DNA of 64,000 bases from Nemertoderma westbladi (lineage: Eukaryota; Xenacoelomorpha; Nemertodermatida; Nemertodermatidae): contig JAUCBJ010002167.1 of NCBI GenBank assembly GCA_032718475.1, forward strand, positions 1 to 64,000. The letters run 5' to 3'. A program made the translations under genes and the position numbers. The stretch's first letter is position 1. Each line of letters opens with the position of its first letter. Positions 41,937 through 52,717 of the stretch are shown in pieces. The notes beneath the pieces were generated by a model, which saw only the letters and a list, made by a program, of their open reading frames with translations, had not been told where the DNA came from and did not search any database.

Positions 41937-43252
41937 CAATAACAATTTGAGAGTTCCTTGAGCGGAATTAAAGGCAGCTTTATATGCCACAGCCATAGGA
42001 AAGAATATTACCAAACAGATCGACTATAAACAGGACAGAACCTTCTATTGGACAGATGCTGTACTGGTCCTAGAATATCTCACCAACCAAGGCTGTCAAT
42101 TTAGAGTCCTTGTTACAAACAGAGTTGCGATTATCCTCAGTTGTACAAATATAGAAAAATGGACACATTGCTCGGTAGTCATCAATCCAGCCGACATAGC
42201 TTCCAGAGGAGCCACACCAAAAGAATACACTGAAACACCTTGTTGGTTGAGTGATCCAGCTTTCCTGAACCAACCAGATGATAAAAGCCCCCCACATTAG
42301 ACCCCCTGTGAGATTATATAGGCCAAGGGAGCGGAGAAGGTTAAGACCAAAACTAGTACGGTCAAGGCTACGTTATTCAGACCAGCAGTAGATCTGTTGG
42401 TATTACATTTATCTGGCACTGTTGATACAGACGATAGATACAGACGAGATAATAAGGAGATCTTGTTAGACCACTCTCCCAAGACCCAAAGTAAAGAAGT
42501 TGCTAGTATGTCATCTAAGGATGTGAAATCCAGTATTCCAGACATTATCCAATGGGCAATGGCCAATTATAGCTCTTGGAATCATCTTTGCAAAGCCATC
42601 ACTTATCTAAAAAGGTATTTTCATAAGAGATATAGAAAGCTGAAAGACAAAGACACCCCCAAAAGAACTGAAGTAGCTAATGCAGTGAAGAACCTTTCCA
42701 CCTATCGACCATCGACACAGTTTATCCCAGACAGGACAACTCATCAGTTCATGGCGAAATTAGAACACACTATTATTTTCAAGGAACCTCGTAGAGCTTT
42801 GAAATTAATCTTGCGAAATTGTATCAATGTAGGAAAGCATTTGGTAGGCCTTTAATATAGCGAGAGGCAGAATTACCTACCTTTCACTAATACTGGTATG
42901 GACTTATTTGGCCAAATAGAAGTATAGAACCATGGTCAAGCAATGGTGCATAATATTTATATGTATGACCTGTAGAGTGATTTATTCGGATATGGTTAAT
43001 GACTTATCTATGAATAGTTTCCTACTTCGCTTGCACCAACAGATCGCTCGTTTTGGGACCAGCAACACTATGCGATCAGACAAGGGAACTAACTTCATTG
43101 GAGCCAATAATGGGATAACTGCTTACATGGAAAACTGGAACACAATCATTTACACATGACAGCTTCCAGCTGGATGTTCAATGCAGCAGACGCTCATTGA
43201 TGGGGAGGTAGAGACTCATATGCAGAGTAAAGACTGGGTTTCACTTTGTAGT
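41937..43252 (+). pseudogene. BEL-2 part 3 (RNase H to integrase)
   Basis: RNase H: DRTFYWTDAVLVLEYL, VTNRVAIIL and VINPADIASRG. Then a linker (42397-42855) and an integrase remnant (GMDLFGQIEV, IFICMTCRVIYSDMV, MRSDKGTNFIGANN; second catalytic Asp in RSDKG). Stops are scattered through it. It is interrupted at 43258 by the Polinton-like element. The final part is at 62081-62170. Confidence 0.8.
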
Positions 43253-43258
43253 GCCATG
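43253..43258. repeat. 6-bp TSD (GCCATG), left copy
   Basis: Directly before the left TIR; repeated at 62075-62080 directly after the right TIR. Joining the flanks at this word restores a BEL integrase frame running into YLTNELLRTF. Confidence 0.92.
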
Positions 43259-43599
43259 AGTAGTATATGACGATTCGTTATCCACTCAGAGTCACCCATA
43301 GCCCAGCATTACCATGTTTTCTACTCCTGCTGACTAATCAGAAACCACCATTTCAACCATTACCAGTGGTTGTTATTATTTCAACCAGTCAGAAGTCAGC
43401 ATTTCAACCGCAACCATGGTGAATTCTCAAGTTCCCGCATATTCCGCTAGAGGCATTATTAGTCACCCAGTAAACTCCCTCTCTACTCCTTCCAACCAAT
43501 CGCCAGCCTTTATTTTACAGGCGCTCAGGTGTCTACAGGTAACTTCTACTATTTTTCAAATCGCTATTTTTCACCAACCAGTATTTTCAAATCTTTTAT
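43259..43599 (+). repeat. Left terminal inverted repeat of the Polinton-like element
   Basis: 341 bp matching the reverse complement of 61735-62074. Similarity stops abruptly at TCTTTTAT, where BEL-3 gag begins (GAGTCGACGCG). The original TIR may have been longer. It contains several CAACC/CCAAT-like words. Confidence 0.9.
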
Positions 43600-43600
43600 C

Positions 43601-44146
43601 GAGTCGACGCGCGACGACAACGGTGGTTGGAGTACCGAATTCGCCAGCCAGCCACAGGCCGAGGGCAACGGACAGCCCACCGGAACGGCGACGGTGGGGC
43701 TGCCGGTACGACGCCGGACGAGGAAAGGAGGCGGAGTCGGCGAAGATGACGTCGGGACGAGTGATCGGCTACGACGGGCGTACAACGCCACCAAGAAACT
43801 ACTTAAGGAGGCCAAGGAGGGGAGAAAGGTAGACCAGCCTAAACTATACCAGAGGCTAGGTGAGTCGAATAAACACTTTCGCTATTTAGTCCGTTTTGGA
43901 CAGGGAGAACTGGTGAGTGAGAGAGCGAGGGGGGTCGCCACAGAACTGTTTGAGTTGTGGCAGTCCGGGGTAATGGAGCCTGAAGTAGTGTACGTAGGGC
44001 CTTACTTAGTGGATAATAGGGGAATTAAGTTAGTGGGTTGGGCGGACCCACACGATGGCGAACCCGAGGTTAACCACGAGGATTCGGTGTCGTCGGTTAG
44101 CGAGAACCCCAGAAAGTGGGGGGAAGTTAGTAGGACAGAGAGGTGA
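43601..44146 (+). pseudogene. gag: BEL-3 copy A Gag, N-terminal part
   Basis: An open frame that begins in the TIR; only from 43601 does it match copy B (57.97-58.5 kb). Shared blocks: PTGTA.VG.PVRRRTR, LRRAYNATKKLLKEA, PKLYQRLGESNKHFRYL, FELW, VYVGPYLVDNRGIKLVGWAD and PEDSVSSVS. It is probably the helical N-terminus of a BEL-type Gag, but I know no named domain. It has lost its start and about 150 bp of N-terminus through fusion to the TIR, and it ends at a TGA at 44144. Confidence 0.65.
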
Positions 44147-44222
44147 CAGGAGTCCGTCGCGACTGATAAGTCTGCTACATCCTCCGCAAAAGCAAGAAGG
44201 GTGCTAGAGATAGATCTGGCGT

Positions 44223-44621
44223 GTGGCGCTAGATCAGCAGGAGTTGGAGAGGCAACTGGACGAGGCAACCGCGTTATTAGAGAAAGAGAGAGAGTTAGCA
44301 AGGGAATGTAGAGAGAGAGAGCCGAGAGGGTGGCGAGAAACTACAGGGAGCGGGAAGAAAGAGATGAGTGAGCGTAAAGAGGGCAAGGAGTGGGAGGCGA
44401 AAGTAGAGAAAGCGCACGAGGAGCGGGAGGCAAAAGTAGAGAACGAGCGCAAAGAGCGAGAGGCGAAAGTAGAGAACGAGCGCAAAGAGCGAGAAGCGAG
44501 AGAGGAAGCGAGGCTAGAGAGAGAAACGAACGAGCGTAGAGAGCGGGAGGCGAGGGAGGCAGAATTGGTCAACCAAAGTTTGAGAGAGGACAGAATAATC
44601 CGAATAATAATTCTAATTTAA
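44223..44621 (+). pseudogene. BEL-3 copy A Gag, charged coiled-coil part
   Basis: A Glu/Arg/Lys-rich helix: LDQQELERQLDEATALLEKE, then four to five repeats around EREAKVENERKE. Copy B has the same start but fewer charged repeats. The + strand here is almost pure purine for long stretches. Confidence 0.65.
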
Positions 44622-44790
44622 ATGTACAAAATAATCCAAATAATAACCCTAATTCTGAACAAAATAATTTAAATAATTTAGGTAACAATATTACGTTAGA
44701 TAATAACCCAGAGGAAATTAACCAAAATAATATTATTAATAACGGTGCAATTAATACGAACATAGGGGAGACAGGTGGTCCGGCCAGCAA

Positions 44791-45060
44791 GAGCCTGCAA
44801 GGCCACGTAGTTATGCAGGGAGTAGCAGGGGTGAGTCAACCCAACAAGAGCCTGCAAGGCCACGCAGTCGCACAGGGAGTAGCGGGGGTGAGTCAACCCA
44901 ATGGGAGCTTGCAAGGCCACGCAGTCGCACAGGGAGTAGCGGGGGTGAGTCAACCCAATGAGAGCCTGCAAGACCACGTAGTCGCACAGAGAGTAGCGGG
45001 GGTGAGTCAACCCTACGGGAGCCTGCAAGGCCACGCAGTCGCACAGGGAGAGACAGGGGT
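44791..45060 (+). repeat. 57-bp (19-residue) tandem repeat in BEL-3 copy A gag
   Basis: GAGCYTGCAAGRCCAC recurs at 44791, 44848, 44905, 44962 and 45019, exactly every 57 bp. In frame it encodes VAGVSQPNGSLQGHAVAQG units. It is absent from copy B. The frame 44813-45262 reads through it. Confidence 0.95.
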
Positions 45061-45274
45061 GAATAGAACCAGCCAGGGTAGAGAGAGTGCGTCGACTAGA
45101 GAGGGGCGTAGTAGCGAAGTAAGAGGTGGTGAATGGGGGGGGGGGGGGCTATGGAGGGCGAGAGGGGGGCCAGAGAATGCCCCACAAGTGTCGGCGGACA
45201 ATGCGTGCGGCGACTTAGGTGAACCATGGCACCCGACGACAGAGAATGGTAAGGGATTGTGAGTATCCCCAGAA

Positions 45275-45996
45275 GCGTCCAACCGGGTAGAGAGATAGAG
45301 GTTGGCGCCGTGAGCAGGCAAGCGACAAGACGTCGAGCCCAGTTGGAAGACGGAAGAAGAACAGTGGAGTTTATCCGGGAGGTCGAAGCGAGATCTCACG
45401 AGGGGAATCGCTATACTGAAGAGAGATGAAGTGAAGAGAATAGAAGAAGCGTTGCTACGAGCAGTCGAAGAGGAAGGACGGATAGTGAACCATCGGTAGT
45501 AGAGATGGAGAGTCAGTGGGGTCGAACTCCGGGAGATTGCCATCGCCCCGGAGAGACGCAGCCTGGTGAGATATATCACACACCGGGTGAAGGGTACAGG
45601 ATGTACCGGTGCGAGGACGAGGACAGGAGAGGGGATCGAAGAGAAACTTCCCGACAGGACATAGCTGCCAATCGAGAGTATGGTGGTCACGGGGAGGACT
45701 TCTTGGAATATTCGAGAAGATTAAACTTCGATCCGGAAGGACACAGGCAGACTGCAGGACATACTGTAGGCCTTACTGCACATACTATAGGCCATGTTGG
45801 AAGAGATCGTGTAGGCGATACGGCAGCGCGGACAACGGGATTAGATCCGGAAGTCGCGGCATACATACCAGTATGTAGGCAAGAGGTAGATAGGCCTATA
45901 CCGCTACCTGCACACCAGTATGACTATAATATGCAAGGATATAACATATACCCAGGGGATGGGGGAGCTATGCAGCTATGGGGGCTAGCAGGGTGA
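45275..45996 (+). pseudogene. BEL-3 copy A, segment between Gag N-terminus and DUF1759 region
   Basis: Starts with sequence parallel to copy B 59160-59390 (RRTVEFI.EV, SVAT, WGRTPGD). It then continues (45505-45996) with a Tyr/Gly-rich stretch (HTVGLTAHTIGHVGRD; MQGYNIYPGDGG) that copy B lacks. The function of this linker is unknown. Confidence 0.5.
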
Positions 45997-46107
45997 CATT
46001 CCCCCATTACAATATCGCAATATACTCAACCAAGAACAAAAACCCCAAAACCCTCGGACCAAAATAGATCGTGTGACACAGAGATATGGAGGGGACCATT
46101 ACCCCCA

Positions 46108-47219
46108 ATGATATATCCAATGCAAAAGAAGTCGACAGGCCCGACGGGCGAACTGCACCCGGTAGCAGGGGAATCTGTACAGCATCCATCGAGCCCACTA
46201 GAAGTACAAGCGATGGGAATGTCAACACTCATCGACGTGCTCAAGACCAGGATTGAGCTGCCGCCAGTGGAGCCGTTCAAATTCGATGGAAGCAGACTGG
46301 AAGAATATCTACAATTCCGATGTATGTACAGTAATTAAATATTGACAAAGAACCTGACGCAGGCGGAGTGCCTAAAATACTTACAAGTTTATACAGGGGG
46401 GCCAGCATATGACATCGTAAGGCAGTACCAAGGTATCGAAGGTGGATTCACGACTGCATGGCGGGCCCTAGACAGGGAATACGGACATCCTGCTAAGATC
46501 ATCCAACAAACCTTAAGGGGAATTACATCAGGAAGACTACACCAGTCAGCATCAAGACTTTCGCTAATAAAGTCGAGAAGGCGCTGATTGTGCTGAAGAC
46601 CTTGGATGCGCCTTACGAACTCAATGCATCGAATAACATCACCACAATAGCGCAGGCACTGCCGATCTGGCTAAGAAACAAGTGGAGGAAGATCGCCTTC
46701 TCCACCCGGGAGAAGAAAGGTATGGAACCATGCCTAGAGGAAATGTCGAACTTCCTCAATTACGAGGCGGAACTAATCATGGACCCAGTCTATAGCGAGG
46801 ATAGTCTGGGGAGGGCGCCGAGGGCCAAATACAACAGGCCGAAACCAGAGCATAGTGCGGCAAATGCATTACCAAAGTTAAGACAATCGCTACCATACGC
46901 GACGACGCAGGAGACTGCAAGTCCACAGATAGCCGGGGGTAGGGCCACACCGTGGCATGAACAGGGACAAAATAATAACACGAACAAATATAACCCTAAC
47001 ACGCCCAGTAGGCCAAACCCAAATAATAAGAACGCCAGACAGCTAAGTATGAATATACGTGCGATACGCAATACGCTGTATAGAGAAGGCTATAATCCGA
47101 GAAACAAATGCCAATTACACTCGAACGCACTCCATCAGACCATGAACTGCAAGTATTGGCAGGCGTTACCCAAACAAGATCAGGTTGAATATGCGAACAG
47201 AAGTGGAATCTGTCATTGA
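46108..47219 (+). pseudogene. gag: BEL-3 copy A Gag DUF1759 region and zinc knuckle
   Basis: Three frame segments (46108-46338, 46342-46587, 46590-47219). Blocks: VLKTRIELPPVEPFKFDGS, LTQAECLKYLQVYTGGPAYD, FTTAWRALDREYGHPAKI, TLDAPYELNASNN, IWLRNKWRKIAFS. This is the capsid-like DUF1759 domain. The knuckle CQLHSNALHQTMNC follows, then a stop within a second Cys/His cluster. A TAA at 46336-46338 and a frameshift near 46535 break it. Confidence 0.8.
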
Positions 47220-47222
47220 TGT

Positions 47223-47621
47223 GTGGTAGGCGGACACAATGTTGAACAGTGTAAGGAGACGCCAATAAAATTCGGTCAAGGCAAAGGTCAAACGATGGTG
47301 ACAAGTACCATAGGAGCGAAGAAAAGGGGAACGGTACTACTCGGGGTGGTATCGGTAAGGGTGATGGGAGAAGGCAGCCGATCAGTCACGACATTGATGC
47401 TGGTCGACAGCGGAGCAGCCTTTATGCTGGTGGAGAATTGGGTGGCCAAGGAGATAGGGTTACAGACGAGGCCGAGTAGGATGGCAGTAACTACTATCTC
47501 GAGCAAGGATGAGGTCCTGGAGATGAAAACGGGATGGTGCGAGATATCAGCAATAGCACCAGGATGTGATTATGGGGCGTCCATCGACCCCATTCAAATA
47601 ATAGATGTAAATATAGAATAA
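47223..47621 (+). pseudogene. BEL-3 copy A aspartic protease
   Basis: Begins with the second knuckle CVVGGHNVEQC and continues KKRGTVLLGVVSVRVMGEG, then TTLMLVDSGAAFMLVENW, with the catalytic D-S-G in VDSGAA. Matches the BEL/Pao DUF1758 protease. Ends at a stop at 47619-47621, where an indel shifts into the RT frame. Confidence 0.8.
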
Positions 47622-47798
47622 TCAATGTAAACGCCAGGCGACCCACCAGGATCGAGGTCGAACAATACCGGTTCCTGGACGATATTGATTTCTCAATACT
47701 GGAAGTGGACGTCTCGAAGGTATCCATCATAGTCAGAATAGATTTTCCGACGGCCCACGAGAGAGTATGGACCATATTCGGAGAGAACAGGCAATCCG

Positions 47799-49343
47799 AT
47801 GGCGATTCTCACGCCGTTCGGATGGATGCTTAGCGGCCCAATTAAAACCAAAATTCCATTCAGGGTGTCGGAGACATCAGGGTGCATGTTTGCAGGGACA
47901 ATGAGGGAGATGGAGGATGAAGGAGCAGATGAACAGCTTAATAGGCTGTTGAAGCAGGATTTCGAGGGATTAAAGGAGGCCGGGGTTGGAACCTCAGTAG
48001 AAGATAAACAAGCTATAGAGAGCGTAAAGGAGTCGATGAAGCGCAAAGGGGGACGGTACACCATAGGAATGGTGTGGAAACAACCAAAGGTACTGTTACC
48101 AAATAATAAAGGGATAGTACTCACGAGGCACCGCAAACTGAAACAGACGCTCAGACGGAGCCCCGAGAAGGACGAGTACATCCACAAAACAGCCGTGGAG
48201 TTACCGGTCGACGAGCCAAACAAGGACAGGACCTACTATCTGCCACTGCACGTGGCTTTAGATCCAAAGAAGGGTAAACTGCGGATGGTGGTCGACGCAT
48301 TGGCCAAAACGAATGGCAAAAGCCTGAACGACTATCTGCTAGAGGGCCCAAACATCTACAACTCAGGGATAGAGGTCCAGTTGAGATTCAGAAATGGGAG
48401 GCACGCCTTCACGTGCGACATTGAAGGCATGTTCAACCAGGTCTGTGTGACGGAAGAAGACAGCGATAGTCAGCGCTTCCTATGGTACAACGGCGACTAA
48501 GAACCATCTGAGTTACCGATGTACAAAATGGTGGTGCAGAACATGGGGGCCAAGTCGTCCTCATTTACAACGACTATGGCTGTGAGAGATACGGTAGAGG
48601 GCAAGGAAGGAGAGTATAGTGCGAAGGCGATCGATATGATTCGACATGGTTTCTATGTAGATGACGGGATGGGATCTGGAAACATGGTTGAAGAAATACT
48701 GGAGATAGGGCACGAGGTTTGCGACATCCTAAAAGCATCCGGGTTCAACCTTACTAAGTTCCAGTCCCGCTCCGAGGAATTCATGAAGGCCATAGAGGAC
48801 AAACGACCAGTAGTGTTAGGGTGGTTACATAATGAGAAGATGAGATACCCTATATTCGTCGCGAACAGGATAGACGAGATAAGAGCGACGACTGACCTAG
48901 AAAGGTGGGATTACTGCCCTACCGACGACAATCCAGCAGATCTGTTATCAAGGGGAAGAGATATACAGCCAGTTGGTAAGGGAGATCAAGGAAGTGCCAC
49001 CAAAATCAGAATACCATGCGATAATCCGACGGATAGGTTGCTTAGTTACAGCTCCAGCTGGTACAAGACTAATAAGTTGGTAGCATATTGGAGGGCCTAC
49101 GGGGATTTCCTCATGGGAGTTGGCAAGGATACCAAAAGGACGCCAACCATCGATCTGGAAGGAGCGGCTAAAGCCGTAATACGATATGAGCAAAGAAAGG
49201 GGTACACCGACGAAGTGGACAGAGTCAGCAAACAACAACACCTTCATCGAGACAGCGAACTCAACACGTTGTCCCCGCAGCTGAACGATGATGGGAATCT
49301 GGTAATGAATTCCAGGGTGGTGAACAACAAAAACCCAAAATAA
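47799..49343 (+). pseudogene. BEL-3 copy A reverse transcriptase, RNase H largely deleted
   Basis: RT: RTYYLPLHVALDPKKGKLRM, VDALAKTNGKSLND, LLEGPNIYNSG, FTCDIEGMFNQV (first catalytic Asp), a TAA at 48498-48500, NMGAKSS and HGFYVDDGMGS (catalytic YVDD). After VVLGWLHNE the sequence jumps to YPIFVANRIDEIR and DNPADLLSRG, so most of the connection and RNase H domains are missing. It continues to 49343 with a short linker before integrase. Confidence 0.8.
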
Positions 49344-49369
49344 TCCCCAACAAATCACCAATAGTCCAC

Positions 49370-50307
49370 CAGATCATATGGGACTCACATAAATCGATAC
49401 TACATGGAGGCATAAATCAAACCCTCACGGAGATACGAAGGATGTTCTGGATCACCCAACTTAGGAAGAAGGTGAAAGCGGTAGTGGGGCAGTGCCAGAC
49501 CTGACGACGGACGAGAAAGGAGAGGGCCGTACAGGAGATGGCGCCATTACCGGCCAACAGAGTGAGACATCACAACCTGCCATTCACACACTGCGGCGTG
49601 GACATGTTCGGGCCGATTAAGATAAAGGTGATGCGACACACAGAGAAACGCTACGGCATTATATTCGTCTGCAACAACACAAGAGCGGTGGGAATAGAAC
49701 TTTCACAGGATGCTACGGCATCGGCATTTATTAATGCCTTGGAGAGGTTTGTTTCCCGCAGAGGGGGAACGCTGAGGGTGATATATTCAGATAACGGGAC
49801 CAACTTCGTGGGAGCAGAGAACGAGTTGGCCGAGGCCTTTGACATCCTAGAGGGAGACGATGTCAGGACGGCTGTGAGAAAGCATCGAGTGAAGTGGGAA
49901 AGGAGAATGCCGTACGCGCCACACACACTAGGGTGTGTAGAGAGGCTTGTCGGAAGTTCCAAGCGCTTGAAGACCAAGCTGATGAACAACCACATGGTCA
50001 CCGAGGAGGTCACCGAGGTGCGGAGTATTGGAGAAGATGGATAGAAGAGTACCTTCCGACCTTACATAGGAGAAGTAAGTGGAGAAATACCAATAGAGAG
50101 TTGAAGAAGGGTGACTTGGTAATCGTCACTGACGACACAATTATCAATAACCAATGGAGACTAGCGAGAGTGGTAGATACTTACCCCGACGAGGATGGAA
50201 GAGTCCGGTCGGTGGAAGTGAGGATAGGAGGGAAGATAGGGGCCAAAGATAGGAAGACCTACAGGAGGGCTGTGGGAAAGTGTTGCCTATTGGAAGGGTT
50301 ACCTTAG
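49370..50307 (+). pseudogene. BEL-3 copy A integrase and C-terminal domain
   Basis: Zinc domain at 49370-49510 with HKSILHGGINQTL and CQT followed by a TGA where the second metal-binding Cys is expected. The core (49538-50044) has GVDMFGPI, IYSDNGTNFVGAEN and GCVERLVGSSKRLK (D, D, E all present). The BEL-specific C-terminus (to 50307) has NRELKKGDLVIVTDDT and NQWRLARVVDTYP. A frameshift lies at about 50000. Confidence 0.85.
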
Positions 50308-50439
50308 AGTTTAGTCGTCCAATATGTTGGACTGAGGGTGGTGGGAATGAGGGTGAGACGCCCTTCCCATACATAAAAAATACAAAAAATAAATAATAAG
50401 CAAATAATAAAATAAGAAGCAAGATAGTAGAAAGTTAGA

Positions 50440-51050
50440 AAGTAATAGAAGTAGATAGTACGTAGCACTAAGTAGTTAGAAGTTAGGGAGTGTGGTATAT
50501 AGACATACCACGAGAGTAGTAGCAGGGTACATAGTACCGGAGTAGCTGGGTACATAGTACTGTAAGAGGAAGTAGTTAGAAGTTAGGGAGTGTGATATAT
50601 AGACATACCACGAGAGTAGTAGCATGGTACATAGTACCATAAGAGGAAGTAGTTAGAAGTTAGGGAGTGTGGTATATTGACATACCACGAGAGTAGTAGC
50701 AGGGTACATAGTACCATAAGAATGAGAAGTTAGAGAATAGGGAGTGTGGTATATTTACATACCACGAGAGTAGTAGCAGGGTACACAGTACCGTGAGAGT
50801 TAAGTTAGAGATTAGGAAGTGTGGTATATAGACATACCACGAGAGTAGTAGTAGGGTACATAGTACCGAGAGAGTTAGAAGTTGTGGGCACTGAGGGCGC
50901 CACGTAGTAAGAGAGTAGAGGGTATGGTATATAGGTATACCATAAGAGTAGCAGTAGGGTACATAGTACCGTAGAGGCTGTGGGTATTGAGAGCACCACG
51001 AAAGGGAGAGGGGGCCACATGGGTAGAGTAGGATAGACTGTGTAGGCCGC
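50440..51050. repeat. Irregular tandem repeat downstream of BEL-3 integrase
   Basis: Six to seven units share GTGTGGTATATAGACATACC, ACGAGAGTAGTAGCAGGGTA and CATAGTACC, spaced about 70-115 bp apart. Each unit has a small palindrome GGTATATAGACATACC. It lies between the integrase stop and the third gene. Confidence 0.85.
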
Positions 51051-51497
51051 ACGAGACAGACTATTGTACTGCACAGCCCATAGTGTAAGTTTAGGATATT
51101 TGTTACAGGGCCAGGAAGTTGCCTGGTACGTAGCTAGCACAGTAGAGAATGGCTAGTTTTCCCTGTATACAAACTATAGGGGTTATCTAGGTTAAAAATA
51201 ACCCGCCGATAACTGATAATAGCACAGTAAGAGAGAATAAAATAGTATTAGGAGCAAATTCAACAAATTATGACAACAGTAGGCAAGGGATTCTAGAATC
51301 ATAATTAAAGTAACGGACAGATTTGTAAAATTTAGGAAAATTGGCACTTTGGGGGACGCATACTTAAACATATAGCATAAAATAGGGTTTCTAGGAGATA
51401 GGCCATTACTGAGCACAAACATCTTGTTAGACAGCACTCATCTAATTGAGCCTTGGTAAGGCACCACCAATAAGGTGAGCGCGCGAGAAAGTTCGTA
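51051..51497. other. Untranslated spacer before the third BEL-3 gene
   Basis: No reading frame or repeat recognised. AT-richer than the genes either side. It ends just before the ATG at 51498. Confidence 0.5.
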
Positions 51498-52717
51498 ATG
51501 GTGGAGAGACTAGTTAAGAAGAGAAAGACGGAGAGGAGTGGAAAGGAGATACTAGTGGACTTCACGACGCAGAGGCATCTGGCGATTTTCGAGCATTTTT
51601 TCAAGCATTTTCACTACGTAGTGAAAGGAGATGATGCAAAGTTCGGGATACCGAAGTATCCGAGGGAACCACCGAGGAAGGAATGGAAGAGGTTTGTAGA
51701 GTCTGTGAGTAGGGGCGGATATATGGTCCTAGACGACGAAGGGACTGTGGAGGACGATGAGGGCCCGAGAAGAGGGTCGACGGGATCGGCTAGAATCATA
51801 CTAGTGCATTTGGCTGCGCCAAATGGAGAAATCTTTCTATTCGATCTGGGGACCTACGGGAAGAAGAGCGGGCCGAGTTGAACCGGCTGCCGAGGGTGGT
51901 GCAGGACCTAGTAAGGGAGAAGACTATGGTGAAGGTGGGATTGGCGATCCGCGACGATGCGGAGAGGATCGTCGGACCGGAGACCCCCAACCTCCTGGAC
52001 ATGTAAGTGGTCTATATGGCCATGACAGGGCCAGAGGGGTTGGGATTGGTAGATAACACAGGACATTGCGGAGCAGTGGCGATGGGTCAGCTCATGGGGC
52101 TCGTCTGCCACAAGCCGATGGACTGGGGTAAGTTCCGGGGGGAGTATGGAGCAGAACTGGCGAACTCGCTGAAATGGGGAGCGAGGCCAGGGAAACAGGA
52201 GGTGAATCAGTTCCGAAGGGGAGCGATAAAGATATATCAGAAGAGATATATCCTACAGGAGGATTGGATAATGATAGGTTTACTAAACCTATTCATTTGC
52301 CGTGGTTATTGGAAGAGAGCCAATGGTGTTTCTGCTATCAGGAACACCTCATCTGTAATCTACAGAAGAGCCTTTAAGGTGGCCTTTGAAGGTCTGGTAG
52401 ACCACCCGGAGCTGAAGGGTGAGTTGGTGTACTACGATAGCCGGCACCTAGTGGACAGAGAGTTGGATACACCATACAAGAGGTGGGAGAAGCTGGAAGT
52501 GGATAGGGTCGAGGAGAAGAGGCTGGAAGAAATCGCCAGGCGAGAAAGGAGGGAAGCAGACAAGAGAGAGGCGGATATAAGGAGAGAGGAGTACGGGTTC
52601 GAAGCCCAGGACTTAGATGAGCTGAGGTGGGGATCAGGGAGCTCGGGCGAGTTTCTGGGGAGGAACTGGGATGGACGGAGGGATCGCCAAAACAGTCGAC
52701 ATCGGGATTGCAAGTGA
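51498..52717 (+). pseudogene. Third BEL-3 gene, N-terminal part: DEDD-type 3'-5' exonuclease-like
   Basis: It starts at ATG 51498 (MVERLVKKRKTERSGKE). Blocks in order: YMVLDDEGTVEDDEG (candidate ExoI DxE), ARIILVHLAAPNGEIFLFDL (beta strands), a one-step frameshift near 51865, RVVQDLVREKTMVKVGLAIR followed by DDAERI (ExoII-like KVG...D), a TAA at 52004-52006, then EGLGLVDNTGH, KPMDWGKF and YILQEDWIMIGLLNLF (ExoIII-like Y..D region). This order resembles WRN/RNase D-type exonucleases, which remove 3' nucleotides from nucleic acids. The match is by eye and the ExoIII spacing is one residue longer than usual. It ends in an RE-rich helix. Three breaks; not functional as it stands. Confidence 0.5.

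Noticed and set aside
45013-45690. 225-codon open frame on the minus strand
   Set aside because: It is the antisense of purine-rich BEL-3 gag. Such sequence rarely gives stops on the opposite strand.
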